Shown: positions 8,990 through 16,516, counted from the stretch's first letter. The stretch is DNA of 64,000 bases from Haloferax sp. Q22 (GCF_001482285.1 NZ_LOEP01000027.1:186001-250000); one strand, 5' to 3'. Translations and numbers: made by a program. Notes: generated by a model not told the origin, from the sequence alone.

Positions 8990-9985
8990 TTACAGGTCGG
9001 AAGACTCGATACTCCCCAGTTCGGGCGTCGCATCGTCGCCGGCGCGCGCCTGTATCTTGCCGATGGCGACGGCGACGACGTAGATACCGACCGCGAAGAG
9101 GACGATGACGCCGCCCGCGGTCGCCTCGCCGTAGTAGGACGCGCCGATGCCGAGGAGCACGGCGAGTTCGGCGAGGACGACGGAGACGAGAAGCGACTCC
9201 GAGAAGCTTCGGGAGACCTGCGCCGCGCCGGCGACGGGGACGACGAGCATGGCGGCGACGAGGATGACGCCCATAATCTGCATCGCGCCGACGACGACGA
9301 GCGCGGTCAGCATGACCATCACGCGGTTGTACCACGTGACCGAGATGCCCGAGACGGCGGCGGCCGTCTCGTCGAACGTCACGTAGAGCAGTTGGTTGCG
9401 CGTGAGCGCGACGGTGCCGACAATGACGGCGAACAGCACGAGCAGGATGGCGGCGTTCTCCGCCGAGACGGTCGAGAGATTGCCGAAGAGGTACTGGTTG
9501 ATGCCGACCGCGAGGCCGCCCGCGTTGAGGCTGATGAGGACGGTCCCCAGCGCGAACCCGGTCGAGAGCACGATTGCCATCGACACGTCGTTGTAGGCGT
9601 CGGTCGCCTCAGAGATGAGTTCGATGAGGAGCGCCGCGATGACGGCGACGACGACGGCGGTCAGGTACGGCGAGACGCCGAGGCTGAACACGCCGTTGAG
9701 AAAGAGGCCGACGGCGACCCCGGCGAAGGCGGTGTGGGCGAGCGCGTCGCCGATGAGCGCGAGTTGACGGTGGACGAGGAACGTCCCGATGAGGGGGGCC
9801 ATCACGCCGATACAGAGACCGACGAGGATAGCGCGGTGCATGAACCGGTAGTCGAGGAAGCCGAGGCCGGTCGCGTCGCCCACAACGAACAGCAGATCGG
9901 ACCATAGCGCGAGGAACCAGTAGAACGGCGCGAGGACGGCGTCTAACGGGCCCGCCTGCAACACGGCGAACAGTTCGACGGGCAT
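8990..9985 (-). CDS. znuB: Zinc/manganese-type ABC transporter permease
   Basis: This encodes 331 residues from the ATG at 9985; a GTG one codon upstream is an alternative. The protein is an ABC-3 family permease with about nine hydrophobic spans. The family hallmark GTFLVHRQLALIGDALAHTA at about residues 67-86 is clear, as is ATDAYNDVSMAIVLSTGFAL, in place of the usual SLLFG-type region. It forms the membrane channel for zinc or manganese import with the ATPase and lipoprotein encoded just upstream. Its start overlaps the ATPase stop. The symbol is assigned by family; zinc rather than manganese is likely but not proven. Confidence 0.85.
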   Translation of the reverse strand: MPVELFAVLQAGPLDAVLAPFYWFLALWSDLLFVVGDATGLGFLDYRFMHRAILVGLCIGVMAPLIGTFLVHRQLALIGDALAHTAFAGVAVGLFLNGVFSLGVSPYLTAVVVAVIAALLIELISEATDAYNDVSMAIVLSTGFALGTVLISLNAGGLAVGINQYLFGNLSTVSAENAAILLVLFAVIVGTVALTRNQLLYVTFDETAAAVSGISVTWYNRVMVMLTALVVVGAMQIMGVILVAAMLVVPVAGAAQVSRSFSESLLVSVVLAELAVLLGIGASYYGEATAGGVIVLFAVGIYVVAVAIGKIQARAGDDATPELGSIESSDL

Positions 9986-10815
9986 CACGCGCGACCACCG
10001 CCCGAACCGCCCGTGAAGGAGGCCGCTGTGCCAAAGGCCCGCGCGAGCGCGTCGCTCTCGGCGAACTCGTCGGTCGGGCCGTCGAAGTAGACCTCACGGT
10101 TGAGACAGACGACGCGCCGGGCGTGGTTGGTGACCGCGCCGAGGTCGTGTTCGATGAGGAGAATCGTGATACCCTCCTCGTTGAGCGCTTCGAGCAGGTC
10201 GTAGAAGGCGTCGACCGACTCGGCGTCGACGCCGACGGTCGGTTCGTCCAAGACGAGCAGGTCGGCCTCGCCGGCGAGCGCGCGGGCGATGAAGGCGCGC
10301 TGGCGCTGGCCGCCAGAGAGCTTCGTCACCCGGCGGTTGGCGAAGTCGGTCATGCCGACCGTGGCGAGCGCCTCGTCGACGATGCGGTGGTCCTCGGCGG
10401 AGAGCCGACCGAAGCCGACGTGGGGGAACCGACCCATCTTCACCACTTCGCGGACCGTGATGGGCATCTCCTTGGAGGCGCTCGCGTGCTGGGCGACGTA
10501 GCCGATGCGCGCGCCGTCGTCGAAAGCGTGCGAGGGCTCGCCGAACAGCCGCGCGGACCCCTCGTCGAGCCGGAGCAGGCCGAGGATGAGCTTCATCAAC
10601 GTGGACTTGCCCGACCCGTTCGGTCCGACGATGGCGACGTACTCGCCGGGGTCGATGCGGAGCGAGATGTCCTCCACGACGGGCGTCGCGGTGTAGCCGA
10701 ACTCGATGTCGGTGAGTTCAACGAGCGGGCCGGACGAGCCGCGGCCGTCGTCGGCGACACCGGTGTCGGCGGACTCAGCGGACTCCGCGGACTCTCCGTT
10801 CCGGAGGGCGCTCAT
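9985..10815 (-). CDS. znuC: Zinc/manganese-type ABC transporter ATP-binding protein
   Basis: This encodes 276 residues from the ATG at 10815, which overlaps the stop of the binding-protein gene (ATGA). An N-terminal Ser/Glu/Ala-rich stretch of about 30 residues precedes a complete ABC domain: Walker A GPNGSGKST at residues 64-72, Q-loop GYVAQHAS, signature LSGGQRQRAFIARALA, Walker B LLVLDEPTVGVD and the switch histidine in LLIEHDLG. It powers metal uptake through the neighbouring permease. A start five codons upstream is possible, but the ATGA overlap fits the tight coupling seen through this operon. Confidence 0.88.
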   Translation of the reverse strand: MSALRNGESAESAESADTGVADDGRGSSGPLVELTDIEFGYTATPVVEDISLRIDPGEYVAIVGPNGSGKSTLMKLILGLLRLDEGSARLFGEPSHAFDDGARIGYVAQHASASKEMPITVREVVKMGRFPHVGFGRLSAEDHRIVDEALATVGMTDFANRRVTKLSGGQRQRAFIARALAGEADLLVLDEPTVGVDAESVDAFYDLLEALNEEGITILLIEHDLGAVTNHARRVVCLNREVYFDGPTDEFAESDALARAFGTAASFTGGSGGGRA

Positions 10816-11918
10816 TCGAAGTTCCTCCACTCGTCCGCCCAGCCGTCGTGGCCGACCTCCTCGGGCGACTTGTTGCCGAGGACGACTTCGAACGTGGGCA
10901 TGTTGATGTTGTAGGCGATTTCCTCGTAGCCCCAGTCGTTTTCCACCCAGTCCTCACGGACGCCCGCGTACGGGGTGACGGGGAAGTACGCCTCGACGGG
11001 CGTCTCGGCGATGAGCTGTTTCGCGGGGCGGCGCGTCTCGAAGACGCCCGCGCCGATGTACTTGATGTCGTTGTCCTCGATGACGCGCTTCGCCTCGGTG
11101 ATGTCCGAGGGCTTCACGTCGCCGCTGGCGGCGAGGTTGACGACGAGCGGGCGCATCTCGACGCCGTAGCGGACGCCGATGTACTGGAAGGCGTTGTGGG
11201 CCGCCAACTGGACGACCTTGCGCGACGCCCGGTCGAAGATGTCCTGGTAGTCGCGGTCGATGCGGTCGAGCACGTCGGCTTTGTACGCGTCGGCGTTGTC
11301 GCGGAACGTCTCCTCGTGCTCGGGGGCGAGTTCGATCAACCCCTCCGTGATGTTGTCCACGGCGGTCTTGGCGCGTTGGGGGTCGAGCCAGAAGTGGGGG
11401 TCTTTCCCGCGGCCCTCGCCGACGCCCTCCTCGTCGCGGTCGAGACTCGCGGCGAGTTCCACGAGTTCGACGCCCTCGCGGACGTTGATGAGTTGGGTGT
11501 CCACGTCGTCGTCCTTCAGCGTCTGGATGGCGCGGTCGGCCCACGGCTGGAAGTCCTTCCCGACGTGGACGAACGCGTCGGCCTCGATGATGTCGCGCGT
11601 GACGCTCGCGTCCGGCTCCCAGCCGTGACCGTGAAGCCCGGTCGGGATGAGGTTCTTCAGCGTCACCGGGGTGTCGGCCGCGACCTTGCGCGCGAAGTCG
11701 TAGAAACTGAAGAACGACGCGACGACGACGTACTCGTCTTCCGACTCGGACCCGCCGGAGGCGTCGTTCGAACCGGTGTTCGAGCCATCACTTTCGCTTC
11801 CTGCTCCGCCGCCACCGCCGAGACAGCCGGCGAGGCCGGCCGTCAAGAGACCTGAACCGGCCGCAACGACCGACCGCCGAGAGAGTTTGGGGTCGGACGA
11901 ATCTTCGTTAGTGTTCAT
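10812..11918 (-). CDS. znuA: Metal ABC transporter substrate-binding lipoprotein (ZnuA-like)
   Basis: This encodes 368 residues. The N-terminus has a Tat lipoprotein signal, SRRSVVAAGSGLLTAGLAGC, with Cys32 as the lipid anchor, followed by a Gly/Ser-rich linker. The mature part is a cluster A-I metal-binding protein. Candidate metal ligands are the histidines in GLHGHGWEPD, KDPHFWLDPQ and QLAAHNAFQYIG, plus a late acidic residue. It captures zinc (possibly Mn) outside the cell and passes it to the permease. It is the first gene of the leftward operon. The ATG at 11918 is preferred over the GTG one codon earlier. Confidence 0.88.
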   Translation of the reverse strand: MNTNEDSSDPKLSRRSVVAAGSGLLTAGLAGCLGGGGGAGSESDGSNTGSNDASGGSESEDEYVVVASFFSFYDFARKVAADTPVTLKNLIPTGLHGHGWEPDASVTRDIIEADAFVHVGKDFQPWADRAIQTLKDDDVDTQLINVREGVELVELAASLDRDEEGVGEGRGKDPHFWLDPQRAKTAVDNITEGLIELAPEHEETFRDNADAYKADVLDRIDRDYQDIFDRASRKVVQLAAHNAFQYIGVRYGVEMRPLVVNLAASGDVKPSDITEAKRVIEDNDIKYIGAGVFETRRPAKQLIAETPVEAYFPVTPYAGVREDWVENDWGYEEIAYNINMPTFEVVLGNKSPEEVGHDGWADEWRNFE

Positions 11919-11943
11919 CACTATGTGAAGTAGATGCAGGCCA

Positions 11944-11952
11944 CCATATAGA
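11944..11952 (-). promoter_or_regulatory. TATA-type promoter element of the metal importer operon
   Basis: On the minus strand the word tctatatgg is centred about 30 bases before the ATG at 11918, consistent with a leaderless or very short-leader transcript. The region around it, with further AT-rich stretches to about 11990, is the likely place for a metal-responsive repressor site, but I see no clear long palindrome. Confidence 0.45.
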
Positions 11953-12106
11953 TTTGTTGCTCTAAGGTTGAATTTTGACGCATCTAAAACTGGCGAGTGA
12001 TGAGCCGCAGTAGGTCTCAGGGCGTCGACGACGGGGCGACCGTACCGCGGGAACCGGACCCACCGGCGTGCAAATCTCTTTGGGTCGGCGCGCCCAACGG
12101 CGGGAC

Positions 12107-12346
12107 ATGGGAATCGAACTCTACGCGCTCGACGGCTGTCCGTACTGCGAGAAGGTCCACGACGCGCTCTCTGAGGCGGGCGTCGACTACGAGACGCAGT
12201 GGGTCGACGCGCTCCACTCGGACCGAAACGAGGTCAAGCGCGTGAGCGGCCAGCGCGGTGTTCCCGTTCTCGTTGACGGCGACCGCGGCGTGACAATGTC
12301 CGAGAGCGAGAACATTCTCCGGTACGTCGACCAGACGCTGGCATGA
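12107..12346 (+). CDS. Glutaredoxin-like thiol-disulfide protein
   Basis: This encodes 79 residues, the size of a minimal glutaredoxin. The active-site motif CPYC lies at residues 10-13 (MGIELYALDGCPYCEKVHDA). The cis-proline region QRGVPVLVDGD and the terminal MSESENILRYVDQTLA fit the glutaredoxin/GST N-terminal fold. The start at 12107 is chosen because the sequence before it is not family-like. Haloarchaea use gamma-glutamylcysteine rather than glutathione, so the partner thiol is probably that, by general knowledge. The stop overlaps the next ATG (ATGA), coupling it to the cobalamin adenosyltransferase gene. Confidence 0.85.
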   Translation: MGIELYALDGCPYCEKVHDALSEAGVDYETQWVDALHSDRNEVKRVSGQRGVPVLVDGDRGVTMSESENILRYVDQTLA

Positions 12347-12876
12347 AGATATACACCGGCCGCGGCGACGAGGGAATGACCGACCTGCGAGACATGACCC
12401 GCGTGTCGAAGACGAGCCACCGCATCGAGGCCTACGGGACGGTCGACGAGGTGAACGCCCTCGTCGGAACGGTCCGCCCGACCGGCCACGACGACGTGGA
12501 CGACGTGCTGGAAGCCGTCCAGAACCACCTCCACATCGTGCAGGCCGACCTCGCGAACCCCGACCCCGACGAGGACGACCCGCAGATAGCCGCCGACCAC
12601 GTCGACGAACTCGAAGCGTGGATAGACGAGGCCGACGAAGAACTCGACCCGCTCACGTCGTTTATCCTCCCCGGCGGGAGCGAAACTGGGGCGAAACTCC
12701 ACCACGCCCGCGCGGTGTCGCGGCGGGCCGAGCGCCGCGTCGTCTCGCTCGCGGCCGAAGAACCGGTCAACGAGGAAGTCGTCGCGTACCTCAACCGCCT
12801 TTCCGACGCGCTGTTCGTCTTCGCGCGACTGGTCAACAAGCGCGACGGCGTCCCCGAGGAGTCGCCGACGTACTGA
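12343..12876 (+). CDS. pduO: ATP:cob(I)alamin adenosyltransferase, PduO type
   Basis: This encodes 177 residues, normal for the PduO/CobO-like trimeric adenosyltransferase that transfers the 5'-deoxyadenosyl group from ATP to cob(I)alamin to make coenzyme B12. The N-terminal ATP-binding motif is seen as KIYTGRGDEGMTDL. Also typical are HRIEAYGTVDEVNALVG, the FILPGGSETGAKLHHARAVS segment, which contains the conserved catalytic Arg, and RRAERRVVSLA. It overlaps the upstream glutaredoxin gene by 4 bases; a redox link to cobalamin reduction is possible but only inferred. Confidence 0.92.
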   Translation: MKIYTGRGDEGMTDLRDMTRVSKTSHRIEAYGTVDEVNALVGTVRPTGHDDVDDVLEAVQNHLHIVQADLANPDPDEDDPQIAADHVDELEAWIDEADEELDPLTSFILPGGSETGAKLHHARAVSRRAERRVVSLAAEEPVNEEVVAYLNRLSDALFVFARLVNKRDGVPEESPTY

Positions 12877-12989
12877 GTCCGAGCGCCCGCTGCACCCGCC
12901 GGTGTCGGCGCGGTCGCTCGCGAGGATAATGGGACCAGGACGGACGAATCGTGCCCACGGTATCGCCGTCCCGGAAGGGGCCAGACGCT

Positions 12990-13033
12990 AACTGGGACCG
13001 ACCACGAAGCGTGGCCTGCGTTCCCAGTTTTAG
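12990..13033 (+). terminator. Strong nested hairpin followed by T residues
   Basis: AACTGGGA at 12990-12997 pairs perfectly with TCCCAGTT at 13022-13029, and inside the loop CCACG at 13002-13006 pairs with CGTGG at 13010-13014. A short T run follows directly. It lies 114 bases after the cobalamin adenosyltransferase stop, so it could be a transcription terminator for that unit, or the fold of a small RNA. Confidence 0.5.
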
Positions 13034-13043
13034 GTAGGCCTAA
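13030..13043. promoter_or_regulatory. Possible DtxR/SirR-type metal-repressor box
   Basis: TTAGGTAGGCCTAA is a near-palindrome with TTAGG and CCTAA half-sites, the pattern known for DtxR/IdeR family iron and manganese repressors. It lies about 90 bases before the small gene at 13136. The link to any regulated gene is inference. Confidence 0.3.
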
Positions 13044-13135
13044 GAATCACTAAAGTGTATCGCTCTTTCTCAAAGGTATGACTCTCGGTACCGCGTGACA
13101 TAACCGTTTTCTCGTCGCCGGGACTATCCGGAGGT

Positions 13136-13387
13136 ATGAACCGACACTTCACCGACGCGCGGTACTACTTCCGACGGGGATTCGAGCACCTGTACGCCGG
13201 GCTCGACGAGGAGACGGCACCCCTCCGTCGCCGCCTCATGGCGGCGCTCGGGCGAGAGATAGAAGACGAAGCGGAGCCCGAGCCGCAGACGCGGCGGGAG
13301 CGCGTCGAGTACGGCGCGCGCCGGGCGGCGACGCGGAGTCGCCGGGCCGCCGGGCGGGTTCGCAGTCGCGTGCGGCGACCCGAGTAG
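13136..13387 (+). CDS. Small basic/acidic haloarchaeal protein, function unknown
   Basis: This encodes 83 residues starting MNRHFTDARYYFRRGFEHLY. The first half is a likely amphipathic helix with an ETAPLRRRLMAALGREIEDE segment, and the last 30 residues are arginine- and alanine-rich (RRAATRSRRAAGRVRSR), unusual for an acidic haloarchaeal proteome and suggestive of nucleic-acid or membrane-surface contact. I recall short haloarchaeal proteins opening with a similar NKHFEDARYY motif, but no function is known to me. It sits alone between a hairpin region and tRNA-Val. Confidence 0.6.
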   Translation: MNRHFTDARYYFRRGFEHLYAGLDEETAPLRRRLMAALGREIEDEAEPEPQTRRERVEYGARRAATRSRRAAGRVRSRVRRPE

Positions 13388-13459
13388 ACTCGTTTGTGCC
13401 CCCGAATCGGGGCACAACGTAAGTCTTAATTGGCGGCGCGGGAAATCGAAATCGTAGCC

Positions 13460-13534
13460 GGGTTGGTGGTCTAGCCAGGTTATGACGGCTCCTTCACACG
13501 GAGCAGGCCGGCGGTTCGAATCCGCCCCAACCCA
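13460..13534 (+). tRNA. tRNA-Val (anticodon CAC)
   Basis: The full cloverleaf can be drawn. The acceptor stem GGGTTGG pairs with CCAACCC, with discriminator A at 13534. The anticodon stem GCTCC pairs with GGAGC around the loop TTCACAC, giving anticodon CAC. The T stem GGCGG pairs with CCGCC around TTCGAAT. No intron is present and CCA is not encoded. A T run follows as a likely terminator. The 3' part is repeated 123 bases downstream. Confidence 0.95.
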
Positions 13535-13758
13535 TTTTCTGATTCCTCGCAACGACGAGCGACAGCGAGGAGTCCGTGGAATCGAAAATTGTCACGGCGG
13601 ATTCGAAGCAGGGAGCGAACGGAGTGAGCGACCGAGGTTCGAATCCGTCCCAACCCACTTCTCTTCGACACCACCGACGAGCGACAGCAAGGCGTCCACG
13701 GCACTAAACCGGCCACTAGCAGTCAAACATCAAAAACAGAAACCCGCCCACCGAGCAC
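13535..13758 (+). repeat. Duplicated tRNA-Val 3' tail, probable integration scar
   Basis: From about 13636 to 13657 the sequence repeats the tRNA T-arm and acceptor end (ggttcgaatccg, then cccaaccca) with one mismatch to the tRNA at 13513-13534. Similarity continues weakly beyond it, for example gacgagcgacagc occurs after both copies. Such a partial tRNA copy is what remains at one end of an element that integrated by an integrase into the tRNA gene. No integrase or cargo lies between the copies, which are 123 bases apart. There is no gene in this interval. Confidence 0.6.
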
Positions 13759-13947
13759 CTACGCGATGTCGTCGAGCGAGACGGCGCTCCCGCGGTCGAC
13801 CGTAATCCACGACGTCGTCAACTCCTCTGACTTCGGAGAGAAGACCGTCAGTTCGGTCGGGTTCTCCGGGTCGTCATAGATGCATTCGAGGTCGAACACC
13901 GGCGCGTCGGCCAGCTCGTCGGAACTGTGGGGTGCGGCCGTACTCAT
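13759..13947 (-). CDS. Small acidic protein, 62 residues, haloarchaeal family of unknown function
   Basis: The protein begins MSTAAPHSSDELADAPVFDL and consists of a short beta-rich domain: FDLECIYDDPENPTELTVF, then LTTSWITVDRGSAVSLDDI. The tryptophan and the ending VDRGSAVSLDDIA recall a family of tiny haloarchaeal proteins that I know only as an uncharacterised domain. The ATG at 13947 overlaps the stop of the upstream zinc-finger gene (ATGA), so the two are translated together. A longer in-frame start at 14115 would read through the neighbouring gene and is rejected. Confidence 0.65.
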   Translation of the reverse strand: MSTAAPHSSDELADAPVFDLECIYDDPENPTELTVFSPKSEELTTSWITVDRGSAVSLDDIA

Positions 13948-14096
13948 CAGATGGATACGTCCGTCTTGCAACTCGCACACAGCGCGTCGGCGACCGCCTC
14001 CTTCGGGACGGACGTCCCGCATCGAGGGCACCGCGAACGGGTGCGCGAGTACTCCGTGTACGGTGCGATCCGCGAATTCTCGTTGGATTCGCTCAT
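13947..14096 (-). CDS. Micro zinc-finger protein, 49 residues
   Basis: The sequence MSESNENSRIAPYTEYSRTR is followed by two knuckles, CPRCGTSVPKEAVADALCASC, that is CPxCG and CxxC, which together would bind one zinc. The arrangement is a rubredoxin-like or zinc-ribbon microprotein. The start at 14096 is chosen because the frame upstream looks noncoding. It overlaps the following small acidic gene by 4 bases. The pair lies just beyond the tRNA-Val tail duplication, so it may be a leftover of an integrated element or a pair of regulators; the sequence does not decide. Confidence 0.65.
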   Translation of the reverse strand: MSESNENSRIAPYTEYSRTRSRCPRCGTSVPKEAVADALCASCKTDVSI

Positions 14097-14596
14097 ACAC
14101 GTCCAAATACGACACGAGTACAAGAAGTTTTGGATATTATGAATGTGATACCCCAGATTAGAACCCGAATGTAACGACAATCGGGACAGTAGTTTGTACT
14201 CCTCAACGTCGTGGGGGAATCGGTACCGGGGTTGGAAGTCGACCACGGCGACTCTCAGTACCCTGCGAGACAGCCAGCGATTCGACACCGTCCCGCTTTC
14301 GAAACGCTCAGCCGACCGCGTCACTCAAACTGTCAAGAACTTCGAATAAACGAGAAACTACCCCGTTAGCTTCGGCGACGAACTCGCTTTTCTGACAGTT
14401 AAAGCGTAGCGTCTCGCGTGAAACATCGTGTTTCGTGAACTGTTGCGGAAAAACTGGTCAACAAGCCCCCAGTATCGAAATCAGAGACAGACTAACCGTC
14501 TATACCATCAGGTAAGTTGACAGCCTCCACGCGAAACTATTAAAACTATCTCGTCAGCTTTTGCCCACGGCATTGGTAGACTGTCACCGCAGACAC
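14097..14596. other. Gene-poor AT-richer segment with a relic reading frame
   Basis: These 500 bases contain no convincing gene and are visibly richer in A and T than the surroundings. On the minus strand, 14308-14457 is an open frame without a start codon whose peptide (QFTKHDVSRETLRFNCQKSE and on to SRLFEVLDSLSDAV) looks protein-like but uses AT-rich codons, so it may be a gene relic. AACTGTCA at 14328-14335 and TGACAGTT at 14393-14400 are a perfect inverted repeat. A TATA-like tattaaaac near 14537 is the likely promoter of the secreted-protein gene at 14597. Confidence 0.5.
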
Positions 14597-16054
14597 ATGA
14601 ATACACGAACACGTATCGCCGGCGTTCTCGTCGTCGTCGCCCTCGTCGCGGCGGCGGCGACGGGGACTGGACTGGCGGCGTCCGACGGCGTGCAGTCGGT
14701 CGCCCAGCCGAACACGCCGGCGGTCGACACACGGCAGGCACAGGTACAGCAACAGACACAGACGCAGATGCAGGCGCAGTACTGCACGTATCCGAGCAAC
14801 GGAACCTACGAGTCGTTCGGGGTGAGCAACCTCTCCGCGCCGGCCGGCGTCGAAGCCGGTGAGACGGTAACAGTGTCGGCGGACATCACGAACCCGAACG
14901 ATGTGCCGATGATTCAGTGCGTCGAGTTCCGACTCGAAGGCGACGTGGTCGTCCGCACCGGGTGGGCGCTGAACCCGAACGAGACCGAGACCATCGCGTT
15001 CGAGGTCAACACGACGGGCCTCGAAGACGGCACGTACATCCACGGCGTCGAGACGCGCGACTTCGGCGAGCTGACGACGCTCACCGTGGGCGAACAGCCC
15101 GAACCCGAGGAGCCGACCGCGACGCTCCAGTTCGACGACCAGGAGTCCGACGGCAGCAACGTGACCGTCGCGAGCGCGAACCTCTCTGAGGGTGGCTACA
15201 TCGCTATCCTCGACGAGAACGGGTCGGTCATCGGCGCGACCGACTACCTCGAACCCGGCGAACAGGAGAACGTCACCGTGCCGCTCCTCGAATCGCTCAA
15301 CGAGAGCGCCACCCTGACCGCGCAGGCGCACCTCGACACCAACGACAACCAGACGCTCGACTTCCTCACATCCAACGGGACCGAGGACGGCCCGTACACG
15401 GTCAACGGCACACCCGTCACCGACGACGCTGAAGTGACCGTCGGTGAGGAGCCGACGCCGGAAGAACCGATTGCGTCGCTCCAATTCGACGACCAGGAGT
15501 CTGATGGAAGTAGCGTGACCGTCGCGAACGCGAACCTCTCTGAGGGTGGCTACATCGCCGTAATCGACGAGAACGGGTCGGTCATCGGCGCGACCGACTA
15601 CCTCGAACCCGGCGAGCAGGAGAACGTCTCCGTGCCGCTCCTCGAACCGCTCAACGAGAGTGCGACGCTGACTGCACAGGCGCACCTCGACACCAACGAT
15701 AACCGGACGCTCGACTTCCTCACGTCTAACGGGACCGAGGACGGTCCGTACACGATGGACGGCACGCCAGTCACCGACGACGCGGTCGTGACTGTCGGTG
15801 AGGAGCCGACCACTGACGAACCAACCACTGACGAACCAACCACCGACGAACCAACCACTGACGAACCAACCACTGGCGAACCAACCACTGACGAACCAAC
15901 CACTGACGAACCAACCACTGACGAACCAACCACTGACGAACCAACCACCGACGAACCAACCACCGACGAACCGATGAACGAGACGGAGACGCCGCCACCG
16001 ACGGAGACTCCGCCGCCGACCGAGACGCCCATCCACAACGGAACGGAGAACTGA
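14597..16054 (+). CDS. Secreted surface protein with two repeated domains and a Thr-Asp-Glu-Pro tail
   Basis: This encodes 485 residues. A Sec-type signal (MNTRTRIAGVLVVVALVAAA and on to GLAAS) is followed by a domain at about residues 60-165 and two nearly identical domains at about 168-285 and 290-405, each with DDQESDGSxVTVAxANLSEG, GATDYLEPGEQENV and AQAHLDTNDN. I associate this repeat with haloarchaeal secreted proteins of unknown function. The tail is about ten TTDEP pentapeptides and then a Pro/Thr segment, a likely O-glycosylated stalk. No PGF-type sorting signal or C-terminal membrane helix is seen, so the anchor is unclear. The start at 14597 is the one that gives the signal peptide. 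Confidence 0.75.
   Translation: MNTRTRIAGVLVVVALVAAAATGTGLAASDGVQSVAQPNTPAVDTRQAQVQQQTQTQMQAQYCTYPSNGTYESFGVSNLSAPAGVEAGETVTVSADITNPNDVPMIQCVEFRLEGDVVVRTGWALNPNETETIAFEVNTTGLEDGTYIHGVETRDFGELTTLTVGEQPEPEEPTATLQFDDQESDGSNVTVASANLSEGGYIAILDENGSVIGATDYLEPGEQENVTVPLLESLNESATLTAQAHLDTNDNQTLDFLTSNGTEDGPYTVNGTPVTDDAEVTVGEEPTPEEPIASLQFDDQESDGSSVTVANANLSEGGYIAVIDENGSVIGATDYLEPGEQENVSVPLLEPLNESATLTAQAHLDTNDNRTLDFLTSNGTEDGPYTMDGTPVTDDAVVTVGEEPTTDEPTTDEPTTDEPTTDEPTTGEPTTDEPTTDEPTTDEPTTDEPTTDEPTTDEPMNETETPPPTETPPPTETPIHNGTEN
15808..15974 (+). repeat. 15-base tandem repeat encoding TTDEP
   Basis: The unit gaaccaaccactgac and close variants are repeated about eleven times within the secreted-protein gene. 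Because the unit is 15 bases, gain or loss of copies keeps the frame and changes only the stalk length. Copies differ by single substitutions (actgac, accgac, actggc). Confidence 0.85.
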
Positions 16055-16144
16055 GACGACGACTGCCGACCGACCCGGTCCCACCGCCGAGTCGGCTCGA
16101 GCTATTTTTGACGGGACGCGCCGGTCCGACCGACCCGGCCGCAG

Positions 16145-16516
16145 TCAGCGACCGAGCGCCGCGAGCAGGCCGTCGGGAACGGTGAGAACCCCGAGCCAGA
16201 CCAACAGCACCACGAGCCCGGTGTAACCGACCGAGATGGCGAAGTCCTTGGCGAACCGCCGGGCTGTGTACGGATGGGCTTCGGCCGACACCGCGTCGAC
16301 AGCGCCCTTGTGGAGCAGTACGAACCCGATGACGTTCGTCAGCCAGTAGCCCGCGACGACGCCCGGAAGGAACCAGCTTCTGGAGATAAGGCTCACCGCG
16401 ACGCCGAACGCGTAGGCCAGTGGGAGGTTGACCACGAGGTCGTTCCACCACGAAAGCGGAGACAGAACGAAGCCGATAGCAGCCAGAATCCCGCCTTTCA
16501 CGCGCCGGCGTTCCAT
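16145..16516 (-). CDS. Small membrane protein with about four transmembrane segments
   Basis: This encodes 123 residues. The start at 16516 gives the basic leader MERRRVKGG before the first hydrophobic span (ILAAIGFVLSPLSW). Further spans are near residues 28-45, 50-70 and 95-118. Motifs such as LSPLSWWNDLVVNLPLAYAF recur, in my memory, in uncharacterised prokaryotic membrane proteins, but I cannot name a family with certainty. It lies convergent to the secreted-protein gene and codirectional with the HAD gene 81 bases upstream, with which it may be transcribed. Confidence 0.6.
   Translation of the reverse strand: MERRRVKGGILAAIGFVLSPLSWWNDLVVNLPLAYAFGVAVSLISRSWFLPGVVAGYWLTNVIGFVLLHKGAVDAVSAEAHPYTARRFAKDFAISVGYTGLVVLLVWLGVLTVPDGLLAALGR

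Noticed and set aside
14097-14596. A possible insertion sequence in the gene-poor stretch
   Set aside because: No terminal inverted repeats, target duplication or transposase fragment could be recognised; only a short relic frame is visible.
15808-15974. Regular repeats that could be mistaken for a CRISPR array
   Set aside because: The 15-base units are directly adjacent with no spacers, and they encode a pentapeptide within a reading frame.
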